64,000 bases of DNA from Lophius americanus (taxonomy: Eukaryota; Chordata; Actinopteri; Lophiiformes; Lophiidae). The notes under the pieces were generated by a model. It saw nothing but the letters and a program-made list of their open reading frames with translations, was not told the origin of the DNA and did not search any database. The stretch is taken from positions 56,001 to 120,000 of the forward strand of contig JBBDHG010000153.1 of the NCBI GenBank assembly GCA_037951165.1, in the 5' to 3' direction. How positions within the stretch are numbered: the stretch's first letter is position 1; each line of letters opens with the position of its first letter. Below, piece by piece: positions 34,457 through 44,905 of the stretch. A program made the translations under genes and the position numbers.

Positions 34457-35034
34457 CCTTCTCTCTTATGCCACATTTCCATTCTGTCCTCAACCTCCAT
34501 CCGGCACTGGAGGACATCTGCCTCTCCTTCTCTATGTGATTGGAATGCTTCCCTCCTCCATTCTCGTGGTGCTGGAGAATGGTGAGAACAAGGTCAGGAG
34601 GTTACGGATGACCTTGCAGCAGCTTTATCGTCCGTATTGTGAAAGATTTTTCCACTTTATGGCGTCTGTAAGTCAGCATATCAATACAAATAGCATCTCT
34701 CTGAGTGAACACAGGTGTCAGCCAGATGCCAAGGTGAGAGCGCCTGCATCTCCGGTTTTCCCTTAGAACAAATAGACTCTCCATTACAGACAGAACCAAA
34801 TGCTCCACCGATAAACCGGACCTCAGTAAGCATAGTTGACCTGGTGCTAGAGTTTATTTCAGTGTTAAAGGATGACCTTACAGTGGATATGAATCATCTC
34901 AGAACTTTATTCACCATTAATGTGACTTATAACTGTTTAAAAAAATGAAAATAATCACCTGTACACAAACTAGCACTCAGTACTTTTGGGTGAGGTGTCT
35001 ATCAACTCACAACTTCACTCACAACTCAACGGCA
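34455..35034. other. Unassigned non-coding DNA
   Basis: No recognised gene; frame 34302-34766 depends on the CT tract. Confidence 0.45.
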
Positions 35035-35451
35035 CTCTTTAAAAGGGGTCAGAGCCGACTGTATCTGCTGAGGAGACTGAGGTCTTTTGGAGTGCAGGGG
35101 GCGCTCCTGAAGACCTTCTATGACTCTGCAGTCGCCTCAGCCATTTTTTATGGAGTGGTCTGCTGGGGCAGCAGCATCTCAGCTGCTGACAGGAGGAAAC
35201 TGGACAAACTGATCAGGAAGGCCAGTTCGGTCCTGGTTTGTCCTCTGGACTCGGTGCAGGAGGTGGGAGACCGGAGAATGATGGCCAAGCTGTCATCTCT
35301 CCGGGACAACGTCTCCCACCCCATGCAGGAAACCATCTCTGCACTGGAGAGCTCCTTCAGCGACATACTCCTTCACCCCAAGTGTGTGAAGGAGCGATAT
35401 CGCCGATCGTTCCTTCCTGCAGCAGTCAGACTCCACAACCAGCACTGTTAG
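35035..35451 (+). mobile_element. L2-group LINE, C-terminal ORF end, open reading frame
   Basis: An uninterrupted 138-codon stretch reads KRGQSRLYLLRRLRSFGV, TFYDSAVASAIFYGVVCWGS, ISAADRRKLDKLIRKAS, KERYRRSFLPAAVRLHNQHC and a stop. This is the post-catalytic C-terminal region of teleost L2/Maui-type reverse transcriptase ORFs. The catalytic palm and endonuclease are absent (5' truncation). The frame is still open, so this is one of the youngest insertions in the window. Family is from memory of the conserved text; the LINE call is secure. Confidence 0.9.
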
Positions 35452-35579
35452 CAACACACACACACCTACACAACTACACACACACTTACACACACACCTA
35501 CCTCACTTGCACTTTGTTTCTGTACATTTAATTTAATTTATTTTAATTGCACATAACACGATGTTATTCTTACTCTGTA
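35452..35579 (+). mobile_element. LINE 3' untranslated region
   Basis: Follows the stop: a CA-rich tract (35455-35497), 'cacttgcactttgtttctgt' and a T/A-rich stretch, as usual between the stop and poly-A of L2-like elements. Confidence 0.55.
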
Positions 35580-35700
35580 ACATGCTCTGCTGCTGTAAGG
35601 CAGAGCGGGCTTACAGCCTGAGTGTGGGCTCAATAGGTTCCACCCGGCATCCCTGGATAAGCACTAAGTGGTTACAGAAAATGGACAGATGAAGGAACGA
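35580..35700 (+). mobile_element. SINE 3' tail fragment
   Basis: 'ggttccacccggcatccctg', 'gataagcactaagtggttac' and 'agaaaatggacagatgaa' match the 3' end of fish tRNA-derived SINEs, normally 'ggataagcggttacagaaaa' with a TGGA tail. The head is not seen. Confidence 0.6.
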
Positions 35701-36112
35701 AGGTCCAGAGTAAATGACCCGGTGGTTGACCTCCAGATGAGGTTTCCTCCAACTTTTTGTGGATCCACTTTCAGGATCTGGACCCATTCATTTCCGGTCA
35801 GACAGTATGGGCGACGGAGGCGTGGTTATTGTACCGGCGTGGTTATTGTGGCAATGTTTTTCTATCATGCTTGTCACGTCCCACCCATCTCCTCCTCTTC
35901 TCCTCCTCTTCTCCTCCATGGCCGCCTCCTTCATAGCTGCACTTAATCAGAGCAGACAGGTTAATAGTCGGCGGCCTGCGGTAACAGTAATAGCTTCACA
36001 TACATGAAGAGCCATTGTAATGACCGACTCGTCATGCTTATTAGCTTTGGACATTTTATTAATGACCTTCTATTTGGAGATGCTTGATCGTTTACTCTTG
36101 GTGTTTGGGGGG

Positions 36113-36114
<2 letters not shown>
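35701..36114. other. Unassigned non-coding DNA
   Basis: No gene recognised; CTCCT-rich at 35885-35925. Confidence 0.4.

Positions 36115-36147
<33 letters not shown>
36115..36147 (+). repeat. G homopolymer, 33 bases
   Basis: The longest homopolymer in the window, on the plus strand. Confidence 0.9.
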
Positions 36148-36499
36148 CTCTCCGATGGTGTCGCTTACATCGAGAGGCTTTTTACGCTTGGGAACTCAAA
36201 GAGATACAGCATCAGTGGGGGTTTTTTGTCTTCTCAAATGCTGAATGAGGTCAGGCAGTGGAGCAGTTTCTGTGTTCATCTGTTGAGAACGCAGGTGGTT
36301 TTAATCCATTTTGATGGATCAAAGCTGCTTTCCCCCCCCCCGGTAGATTCATGCATCTGAGATAAAATGAATGATTATTACAAAGTCTTTTTGGCATAAA
36401 GAGTAAAGTAATACAGAAAATCTACTACGATGTATTTCTCACTTATTAGAAAGATGGACGGGATTCTAGCTTGGAGTTTGAGAAAAGTTTGAGAAAGCT
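36148..36499. other. Unassigned non-coding DNA
   Basis: Nothing recognised; C run at about 36331-36341. Confidence 0.45.
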
Positions 36500-36850
36500 C
36501 ATATAACTGTTTTTATCTCATGTTATTGTCAATGAACCGCTCATATCTTCTCATTTACACTACTTTCAATCAGGCTGACACTAGGGGGAGCTTTATCTCT
36601 GAAAGTTTTAGGGTCATAAATTTACAACATCGGTTCCTAACTGTTGGGCCTGTTTGTCCACATCCGGTGCATATGAACCCACTCAAGGAGATCTACCTTA
36701 TATGTCGGAAATTTTACTCAAATAGTTCATCTTTTATTCAGTAGGGGGAGCTTTTTACCAAAGACACTATATACTCTTACATACTTTGACATTTGATTTG
36801 ACGGTTTCATTCGGGGGACTGTTTGTACAGTGCAGGAGATTTGGGGGATC
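36500..36850 (+). repeat. Modular repeat A, one module and partial 3' end
   Basis: 'gacactagggggagctttat', 'gttgggcctgtttgtccaca', 'ggtgcatatgaacccactca', 'gtagggggagctttttacca' and 'tgtttgtacagtgcagg'. It breaks off before the hairpin. Confidence 0.8.
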
Positions 36851-37874
36851 TACCCTCTCGTCTCATCAGTCCACCATTGCGAAAAGCAAACGTGTTTAGT
36901 AAGACTTTAAAGCCAAAGCAGCAGTCACTCATGCGATGGATTATCCGTGTTGTTGTTGGAGATGAAGCGGGTGATAAGGTGTTGCTGCGTTAGAAGCCGG
37001 AGACACCGCATAAGTTTCTGGCTTTCACATCATTTTCATGTGCTGGCTGTGATAATCTGTGTTTCCTGTGACAGCAGTTACGATTTAGATGGCATAATGT
37101 ACCAGACGGGAATAACTCATGCGGCCTTCCTCTTCCGATGATTGTTGCAACACGCCGCAGAAAATGCATTATGCAAATGTTCCCGATTTCCCCTGCTTTA
37201 AGAAGAGGAGAAAACAGACATAAACACGGTGCATCAGCATCACCTTTGGCTCCTCAGTGAACAATATCATCTGCTGGAGGAAAACAAACGAGTCCATGTC
37301 AGCGACAGCGGCAGCGTGCCGGCGTGAGCGGGTGGAGATAAGGAAGGCGCTGAGGCTGGACGGCTGAGAAGGTATTGTCTGAGAAAACAACCGATCGGTA
37401 CCAAGAGCCCAGTTTCCCGGCGAGCATCTAATAATGAATGTTCTCCTGATAATATTCTGCAGTGCTTACTCTGGTTTTATGAGAGCGGAGAGGTTTCATC
37501 AAATTACAGCGGCTCGTATTATGCAGGCAAGGCAACAAAGGTTTGATGACTAAACAAATGGACGTTAGTTTCGGAGGGTCTCCGTCTCTCGCACCATCCC
37601 CCGCAGAAATACACAGCAGAAGGGTTCTGTCTTTTTCTTTCTTCCTTCCTTTGTCCAGTCTACTGTTCATTTGAGCCCATTTTACCCTTACTACTTACTT
37701 AGATTGAGCAACAAAGACCTTTTTGTCTAAGACACCTGTGTTTGTTCACAGTGAACAAATCAAAGGAACCCTGCAGCTCTGAAGAGTGGTTTCAGGTCGG
37801 GATGCGGGTTTTGAGCAATCAAAAGTGTCTTGACTTGTGCGCCGATGTATAGCGTGACGGTCGAACGCTCCAAA
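36851..37874. other. Unassigned non-coding DNA, balanced composition
   Basis: No gene. 36925-37450 is complex, repeat-free sequence. Confidence 0.4.
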
Positions 37875-38125
37875 CGTCATATTTTACTGAAAAGAGGGAG
37901 ATTTTCACGAAAAACACTATTTCGTAAAAAACTTTCTAGCTGTTGTCTGATTTAAATCAATGTTATATTTTACTCTCGTAGTTCTTATTTATTTACGGTG
38001 GGGAATTCAATGAGATTAAATGAAAAACAATCTTTTTTGTGCTAAATTCAAAAACTATTTCATGGATTTTCTTTTGCTCTACATAAACCTTAGAACGAGG
38101 AAACACCTTGGTTAGTTTGTTTCTC
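37875..38125 (+). repeat. Modular repeat A, degenerate
   Basis: 'catattttactgaaaagagg', 'cacgaaaaacactatttcg', 'aattcaaaaactatttcatg' and 'cataaaccttagaacgagga'. One module join is visible; no end. Confidence 0.6.
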
Positions 38126-38515
38126 ATCAATATTATCAATATTATAAACAATAAAGGGGTGGAAATATTACCCAGTTGTATGTTTTGGCATATTAATCAT
38201 ACCCACGATTAAATTTGGTGATCTTATATCACGTCATAAATACGTAGTTTTGCGAGTTAGGGCACTTTAAACGTTTTTTTTTGGCAATATCTCAGAAATG
38301 AACCCTTAAAGCTCGAGAATAACAATTTTTCTGATTGATGGCACCATTTAATATGAGATAAAAAAGCCGTTCGGAGCTTTGTTAGCACAGGCTAACAAAT
38401 TAAACCACTGCGTTATGCATCGTTTGAATCTCTAATGTGAGCAAACACGGGTGGCCAGACGAGAGTCTTCCTAGCGATGTTATTGTTCGCGTCTCTGCAT
38501 GTTAATCAGCGTCCC
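38126..38515. other. Unassigned non-coding DNA
   Basis: A/T-rich; nothing recognised. Confidence 0.4.
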
Positions 38516-38557
38516 GGTTTGTTCTTGTGAGTCCCGGTTGACTCACAAGAACAAACC
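38516..38557. repeat. Perfect 18-bp inverted repeat, 6-base loop
   Basis: GGTTTGTTCTTGTGAGTC (38516-38533), CCGGTT loop, GACTCACAAGAACAAACC (38540-38557). All 18 pairs match and there is no homology to other repeats here. Could be a recent inverted duplication or an artefact of template switching. Confidence 0.85.
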
Positions 38558-39378
38558 GTGTTCCAACGAAGGCTTCATCCTCTCAATATTCATAAACACT
38601 ATTTACACACTTGCACTGGAAGTTCCATAATGCTCACAAATTATGAGTGGGTCTGAATCTCCTTCAAATAAGTTAGTCAAAGCACTTCCCTCCGCGGGCA
38701 CTGACAAAAAAAAAAAAATCACTTCAGTATGAAGAACAGGAACCGGAATCACAGCGCCTGACTGAAAACATGACGGCGCTCTCATTAGAATCCATGAATG
38801 CTTTCCTCTGCTCTTCATTTTGCTTCAAGCCGAGAGAGCCGGTTCTGAGTAAACAGCAAAAACCCCGAAACATTATGATAAAAAAAAATACAACGATTTA
38901 AATCTGCAGCCTTCCTGGCAGAATGTCTGACAATCTGTAAACACTTACATGGATTTTTTTTTTTAGTTTTCCATCAATTTGTATTTAGAGTCAAAGCAAC
39001 TCAGGGTTCGTTCAAGTGGACCGTTCTGATTTCATTTCTGCGAACGAACCCGTGGGTTTTTTGCTCTTGATGAGTAGAGAGGCTGAACCTGTGAGCTGCA
39101 GCTCTCTGTTTTATGACCGTCACAGATTGATTCGCAACAGCAATTTAGGGCTATTTGATAAACACTTTGGTGTTGGGAAGTTTAACCCTATTCTGACGGG
39201 ACTGCTATTACCCGGGGACCCGTGTTCATTTAGAATAATTCTGGAGATAACTATTCCAGTGGGAATGAGCCAGGCCTGTAATTCGTCAATTAAAACATTT
39301 CCACACGATATTTCACCAAACTCAGAGGTCAGGTGATCATTTCAGTAATGTGTATATCGGGATCTCACTGCTTTTGTG
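38558..39378. other. Unassigned non-coding DNA
   Basis: Frame 39016-39336 (+, 106 codons) has no recognisable domain; not called a gene. Confidence 0.4.
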
Positions 39379-39402
39379 GCGGCTTTAGCTCAGTGGTTGG
39401 GA
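39379..39402 (+). repeat. tRNA-like box A fragment
   Basis: 'gcggctttagctcagtggtt' resembles the 5' 20 bases of a tRNA with a pol III box A (TTAGCTCAGTGG). The rest of a tRNA does not follow: repeat A sequence starts within 10 bases. Probably a truncated SINE head. Confidence 0.4.
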
Positions 39403-39411
39403 CAATATTGT

Positions 39412-39637
39412 CGGAACGCTTTGGGAGATAAAGCCCCCCCTAGTGTCAGAAATATAGAGCCTATCCCTCCCAAAATCACTGTAAGTCCTCCTTTCACTAA
39501 GGTCTATGTGAGAATAAAATAAAAAAAAAGATCCATGAAATAGTGTTTGAATTATCGATAAACACAGAGGATCTGCGATAGCAGCGGTGGACGGCGGCGG
39601 CAACGACGATTTCATAATATCTATGACTTTTCGGGGA
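39412..39637 (-). repeat. Modular repeat A, intact 5' head
   Basis: From 39637 on the minus strand: TCCCCGAAAAGTCATAGAT, 'atgaaatcgtcgttgccgcc', 'cgcagatcctctgtg', 'ttcaaacactatttcatgga', 'tagaccttagtgaaaggagg' and 'gacactaggggggg'. Ends in the first module. It shares its first 25 or so bases with 41711. Confidence 0.8.
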
Positions 39638-40154
39638 TATAATAAAAATGTCTTCTTTAACGAGGCATTATCCGGAGGCGGAAATTTCAAGTTGCAATTT
39701 CTCACAGGTCATTGGCGTTGCCTGGTGCTCATTTGCGACAGAGGAGCTCGAAAAAAAAAAAATACTAAAAAAAATATTGTATCTTTGATCCAGAGCATAA
39801 ATGGGCCACAATTTATGGGCTATGAAAAAATCTCGCCACAAAACTGACTTGCGACATCAACATAGAGTCCTGATGCGACGAGTGTGACACTCTCACAGCT
39901 GATAGAGGAATGCCTCTAATAAGAGAGGAGATTGTACGCATAGAGCCAGGAAATGAATGAAGGGGATTACAGGAATGAGCAGAGGCCTGAGAAATCATCT
40001 TTTCTCGTTTACACCTCTCTCTTTAGGTCAATTAAAAGAAAATTTGTACTGAATTATCTTAGTTCCAGGTAGTGTCTTGGGGGTATTGGTGTCTTCAGGC
40101 AGAATGATCTTCCATCATGACATGGCTGGGCTCCACCTCAGAGATAAGGTATAG
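39638..40154. other. Unassigned non-coding DNA
   Basis: Nothing recognised. Confidence 0.45.
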
Positions 40155-40440
40155 AGCTCAGACATCAGGAGGGAGCTGAGGGTGCAGTAGCTGCTCCTTC
40201 TTATGGAAAGGAGCCAGTTGAGGTGGTTCGAGTTTCTGACTGAGATGCCTCCAGGATGCCCCGCACCCCCTTAGAGGTCTTCTTGGCACGTCCAACTAAT
40301 AGGAGACCCCCAGGTAGACCCTCTCTGGAGGGACTTTGTATCTCATCTGGACTCGAAACGACTTGGGTACCCCAAGATCAGCTGGAGAGTGTTGCTGGGG
40401 AGAAGGACATCCCGAAAACCCCAGATAAGTGGAACAAAAT
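40155..40440 (+). mobile_element. Repeat D: non-LTR retrotransposon 3' coding end
   Basis: 'gctgctccttcttatggaaa', 'ggagccagttgaggtggttc', then a reading with TPLEVFLARPTNRRPPGRPS and LESVAGEKD. The pattern corresponds to a fish LINE-like C-terminus with a FRARPTGRRPRGRPRTRW-type text and EEVAGER. Frameshifts and stops make it dead. Same family as 41968-42245 on the opposite strand. Exact clade not known to me. Confidence 0.75.
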
Positions 40441-40744
40441 GATTGAATGACTGATCTTAACTTTAATATAGGTGATTATATTACCTGAAATGTTATAGCC
40501 ATGGGGTGATGGTGGAACACATTTCCACCAGTGGAATTTGTGATGATTGAGCTCCTGACAGAAAATAAGAGACATTAAAAATAGATACCAGAAACTTTAT
40601 AGCGAGGACGCTAGAAAGTGGGCTAGACTTTGTGGAGATGAAATCCTATCATACACAAGTTCTTTCTTTTCAAAGTTCTTTTATCGTGACTATTTTTGTT
40701 GTGTAGTAATTGTGGCAGCGGTTGATGGGTTCCGGTGCTTCGGG
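40441..40744. other. Unassigned non-coding DNA
   Basis: Nothing recognised. Confidence 0.45.
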
Positions 40745-41195
40745 TTGGGCTGTGCAGGGAAACGGAGAGTGAGGTAGTGAGGTGAGGGAGGGAGTTCAGG
40801 CAGAGTGGATTGGAGAGAAGGGAGTTTCAGGAGTGATTAGAGACAGGAAGGTCAGAGCCAGAGTGAAAGTGAAGGTGTAGGGGATCAGCTATGATGTATG
40901 GACGGGAGAGGGCGGCGTCAACGAAGAAGTCGACAGCCGGGATGAAGGTGGCGCAGCTGAGAATGCTGAGGTTTGCACTGGGAGTGACAGGGATGGACAG
41001 GACCGGGATCGAAGACATTATAGAGAGGCGGCTCGTGTTGGACGGATTAGCGAGGACGCGTCAAGAGGAGAGACGTAAGGCGGGAGGAGGGTGTAGAGGA
41101 TGGAGCTGCTGCCAGGTAGAAGAGGATGAGGAAGGCCAAAGCGAAGATACATGGATTTGGTGAGAGATGACATGAAGGAGAGAGGTGAAGAATAC
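40745..41195 (+). mobile_element. RTE-clade LINE C-terminal relic
   Basis: Translation pieces in order: REGVQAEWIGEKGVSGVIRD-like text at 40770-40845, then KSTAGMKVAQLRMLRFALGV and TGMDRTGIEDIIERRL (40930-41030), then decayed GRP-rich and RDDMKER-like text to about 41190. This is the thumb/C-terminal region of RTE-type LINEs, following the part seen at 9655-10000. Frame broken near 40880 and after 41060. Confidence 0.85.
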
Positions 41196-41198
41196 ACC

Positions 41199-41228
41199 TG
41201 TGTGTGTGTATGTGTGTGTGTGTGTGTC
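41199..41228. repeat. (TG)n microsatellite
   Basis: About 14 TG units with a TA interruption, at the end of the RTE relic. Confidence 0.9.
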
Positions 41229-41710
41229 TGTATGTCTAAGCATATAACATAAGATTGTTGCACGGTTACGTCCGTGAGGCGTTCTGAGAGGACAGGAAGT
41301 ACCACCTCTGCTCACCTGCTCACCTGCTGACACTTCTACAGTATTCATCTTTAACTCTACTGGATTCACATCAAATTGCAATAAAAAACTTCAGCTCAAC
41401 ACATTATCCGTCTCGGGAGACCTCCTCGCCTCGACTCAGTAGATTTCCTCCGCAGCGCCTAGGAAAGCTATTAAATAAGAGATATTAAAACACTTTAATA
41501 GACTTCTGTTTTGATTTCAGATTAAATTTACAGCCTGTTTATCCGGCGTTTCCGTCACTTTAACCACTTTGTTTGGGCCAAGGGGGGGTGGGTCCCTGGC
41601 GAATCATATAACAATATATCCCCTTATGCCTAAATGTATCATACTTTTAAATCAACATTACTTTGGCTATGATGGAGAAGAAGAGAACTATAAACGTTAT
41701 TATTATTATA
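41229..41710. other. Unassigned non-coding DNA
   Basis: Nothing recognised. Confidence 0.45.
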
Positions 41711-41895
41711 TCCCCCTAAAAGTCAGAAATGTTACAGAATTTTCATCGCCGCCACGTCCGCACATGCATCCTGATAACGCCATAACTCAAAAACCATTTC
41801 AGGGATCATTTTCAGATTTAATTCCCACATAGACCTTAGTGAGAGGAAGAACTGGATTGATTTTTGGGAACGGTTGGTTGTATATTTTCAATCAT
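41711..41895 (+). repeat. Modular repeat A, intact 5' head
   Basis: Starts TCCCCCTAAAAGTCAGAAAT, then 'cagaattttcatcgccgcc', 'cgccataactcaaaaaccat', 'tagaccttagtgagaggaag', 'aactggattgatttttggga'. Stops in the first module. Confidence 0.82.
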
Positions 41896-41967
41896 ATTTG
41901 TCTCCTTGGGCATATGTAAAGACTTATTGCACATACGGCTTTTTATTGCTTTTACCCTGATTCTATT

Positions 41968-42245
41968 GTATCCATCCTTTTCCTTCCGCTCATCCGCGGT
42001 CGGGTCATGGTAGCCGCCGGTCAAGAAGTGGTTTCCAGACATCTATCTCTCCAGCAACACTCTCCAGCTCATCCTGGTGGCTCCTGACACGTTTTTCAGG
42101 CCAGATGAAATGTAAAGTCCCTGGGAGTGGGTTCTTGGTCTACCTTGGGGTCTCTTCCCAGTTGGACCTGCCTGGAGACTTCCAAAAGGGGGCGTCATGG
42201 AGGCATCCATGAAGGAGCAGCGGCTCTAAATCGAACTCTCTCCAA
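41968..42245 (-). mobile_element. Repeat D copy, 3' end
   Basis: On the minus strand: 'gagagttcgatttagagccg', 'ctgctccttcatggatgcct', 'ccatgacgccccc', 'ggaagagaccccaaggtaga', 'gccaccaggatgagctgga', and an end '...gcggatgagcggaagg' with GGAT. Matches 40155-40440 in the same order. Sits between two repeat A fragments. Confidence 0.78.
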
Positions 42246-42407
42246 ATGTCTGAGCTCCCCACAAAAACTGTAAGGCTGAGCCCAGCCCCCCCCTTTGAAG
42301 GAAACTTATTACAGCCGCTTTAAATTATTTTATGTAACCAAGGCACCATTAAAAATGAGACTGGTCTCAAAGGATCTCCCTGCTTAAATAAAGGTTGAGG
42401 ATAATAA
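42246..42407. other. Unassigned non-coding DNA
   Basis: Nothing recognised. Confidence 0.4.
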
Positions 42408-42500
42408 TAGTTAGGAGGAGCTTTATCTCCAAGAGTCGGGGCATATAAATCGTCTCAAAGAGATCAATCATGTACATCGAATTTAATTTGAAGTGTAGCA
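42408..42500 (+). repeat. Modular repeat A, module fragment
   Basis: 'taggaggagctttatctcca', 'agagtcggggcatataaatc' and 'gagatcaatcatgtacat'. Perhaps the continuation of the 41711 copy, split by repeat D: 41711 stops near the module centre and this resumes there. Confidence 0.6.
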
Positions 42501-44254
42501 GGAGTTCAAGAGTTCTAAGATAATCGTAGTGACACCACACGCTTCAGAATTATTTGCACAAATAGTCGTTTGAGATGAGACTCAAATCGGGCCACGCCTC
42601 CCCGACAGTTCGGGGTGCTAATTCGGGCATTAAATCAGGCGTTTTATCCTCGAGTGTGTAACCGACGTTAGCGGGAAAGGATACAAAATGTGTAATTAAA
42701 GACACAATAGTTAAAGTAGCTCCTGCATTGAACTGAGACCCGCTGAGACATTTGAACTTAACCAACCCCTCATGAGTCACGCAGCCATTCTTCTATTCTA
42801 CTGATGACATACGTCGATCGATTAATGTGCGGAATTAAGCTTTTAAAGCAACAAAAACTGATTACAAGTTTGGGAAACGTTGCAGAGTTTTGTGGCGTTG
42901 AAGTCGGCTGACAGATCCTGGAATACCTTAAATGGCCCGGCGCTGAAAGAGGGTCATTTACTCCCCATCCCGACATCTCCTGCATTCTCCCGTAAGAAAC
43001 CTGCTGAATATCCTCGGGGACTTTTAAAATGCAGGCGATTCACCAGACTTCCTGGGGTTCCATAAGACTCAATGTGTTAGTGTTTATTATCATAAGATGA
43101 AAGTGGGATTCTAATCGCTCCCAGCTCCCCTAGCAACGCCTCTGCCTGAGCTTCGGTGGGTATGGTGGCGTGGTGATTATAAAATATGAACCTAAGCGCC
43201 TGTGTCCATTCTGAGGTTCATGAGTGGCAGGTGTGACAGCGAGGCCTCATGCACTACTGAAGACAGGAGCAGAGGACCATGGGTGGGAGGACAGGAGTGC
43301 TAGGGTGCAGCTGACTGAGGTGGAAATTCCTCATTTATGTTTCAGGCCAAGACTTGAGGGATTCATTTTCCATTATTAAATTAGTGTCTCTTTATTCTCC
43401 TCGTTTGACCAAGTTCTTGGACTGTTGGAGAACCTGCAAACTCAACACAGAAAGTCGTGTGTTTTTTTATTGTACACCATTTTAATGGTTATCTCCTCGT
43501 CCTTCTTCTGAGAAGGTTTCTGATAGTCAAACGGCAAATGCCCCTCAAACTTTTCCTGAAATCCTCTTCTTCTCCTTGCTCGTGCAGCTTACAGCAGCTA
43601 CACCCACCTCTCTTTCCCAACCTCCTTAGACCTGGCAGCCCAGTAGAAGTCGTACTAAGGCGTCGCTTGATTGCCGTTTAATTAGCTCCCCCGAGTCCGA
43701 TGGTTGCTGGAAGAGCCAATACGAGCTGGTAGAGTTCCCACTCGCCTCTCCGGTGGCCACTCTGTGAGTAGCTGCTGACGATAATAGATGCCTGATCACA
43801 GGTTGACAGCATCTCGTCCAGATCAGATGGCGGATTGAGTGGGCAGATTTAACCCCTTCACTGGCCCCCTGGGGGTCTCCGTCCTTGTGAAGTTTCCAAG
43901 GGGATTGGTTTAGCTTTAGATTGAATTGGCAGTGAGGAGCCATTTCACCGTCCGGTGTGCTGGCATGCGACGCCTCTCATATCCCCGTACGGCGACAAAT
44001 CATCTCCAAGTGTGCCTTGGTGCTCGAGCTGAAACGCTTTCTCTCCGATCAAGCAAGCAAGACAATTGAGTCGAGTCGCAGGAAGAGTAATCGCTCAATG
44101 TATACGAGAGCCGACAGCGTGAAGATGATAGATGGCGTTTCTCTCTCCGTTCTAAAATGGTAGTAAGACTTCAGTTGAGAATCGGCTAATGAACAATGAA
44201 GGATAGAGTCAGTGCTAGATTAGAATTCTTACCCCCCCATGTCGCGTTAATCAC
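42501..44254. other. Unassigned non-coding DNA, balanced composition
   Basis: 1.75 kb with no recognised gene or repeat. 42580-43060 and 43680-44170 are complex and repeat-poor. The frame 43626-43943 (-, 105 codons) has no domain. Confidence 0.4.
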
Positions 44255-44697
44255 TGCAAATTTGGTGCATATGTATTGACTCAAGGAGTGAATCTTGTAC
44301 TTATAAGTTTATATTTTACTCTCTAGGGGGACTATTTACAGAAAAAAACCTTTTTCCACAAATATTACTTCTTGGGTCGTTCTCAAACGTCATACCCCCA
44401 CAGAGTTTACTACCAGAGAAAACTTGGATCGACGCTAGGGAGCTTCATCTCAAAAATGCTTTCTCTGCCATTATTACTCCACCATTGATCCAATTTAGTC
44501 CAAATTAGGAGCATGTGAATCGACCCGAGGAGATCTATCTTCATTTCACCCAGATTTGAATCTTATAGTTATAACTCACTCACTTCAGGGAGAATTAAAC
44601 AATTGTTTTTACTTGAAATACTGTGGAAATAACTTCACTTGTAAAATGCAGGGGATTGGGGATATAGCGTTTCTGTTGGGGCCGACAGCCTAAGCCT
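44255..44697 (+). repeat. Modular repeat A, two modules and 3' end
   Basis: 'caaatttggtgcatatgtat', 'actctctagggggactattt', 'aatttagtccaaattagga', 'ccgaggagatctatcttcat' and a terminal block with 'aaatgcaggggattgggga' and 'gttggggccgacagcc'. The end lacks CTAG. The head is missing. Confidence 0.8.
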
Positions 44698-44794
44698 TTT
44701 TTTTTAGGTTTACATTGTTTTTTTTAGGACTGCTGTCTTCATAGAAAAAGTTTTGTTGACTCAGTGTCGACTGTTTGAGATTATTAATGAGTTC

Positions 44795-44905
44795 AATTTA
44801 ATTTGAGGAGTTCAATCAGGGGAATTACTCATAAAACGCAGGGGATTGGGGGCTTTTTAGGGATATGCCCTTGCTAACGGGGTTGACAGCGTAGGTAGAG
44901 TTATC
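44795..44905 (+). repeat. Modular repeat A, solo 3' terminal block
   Basis: 'gagttcaatcaggggaatta', 'aaaacgcaggggattggggg', 'gatatgcccttgcta' and 'gttgacagcgtagg'. It lies 97 bases downstream of another copy's 3' end in the same orientation. Confidence 0.8.

Noticed and set aside
34189..34766. Ser-Leu or Arg-Glu rich proteins
   Set aside because: Products of reading through the (CT)n microsatellite.
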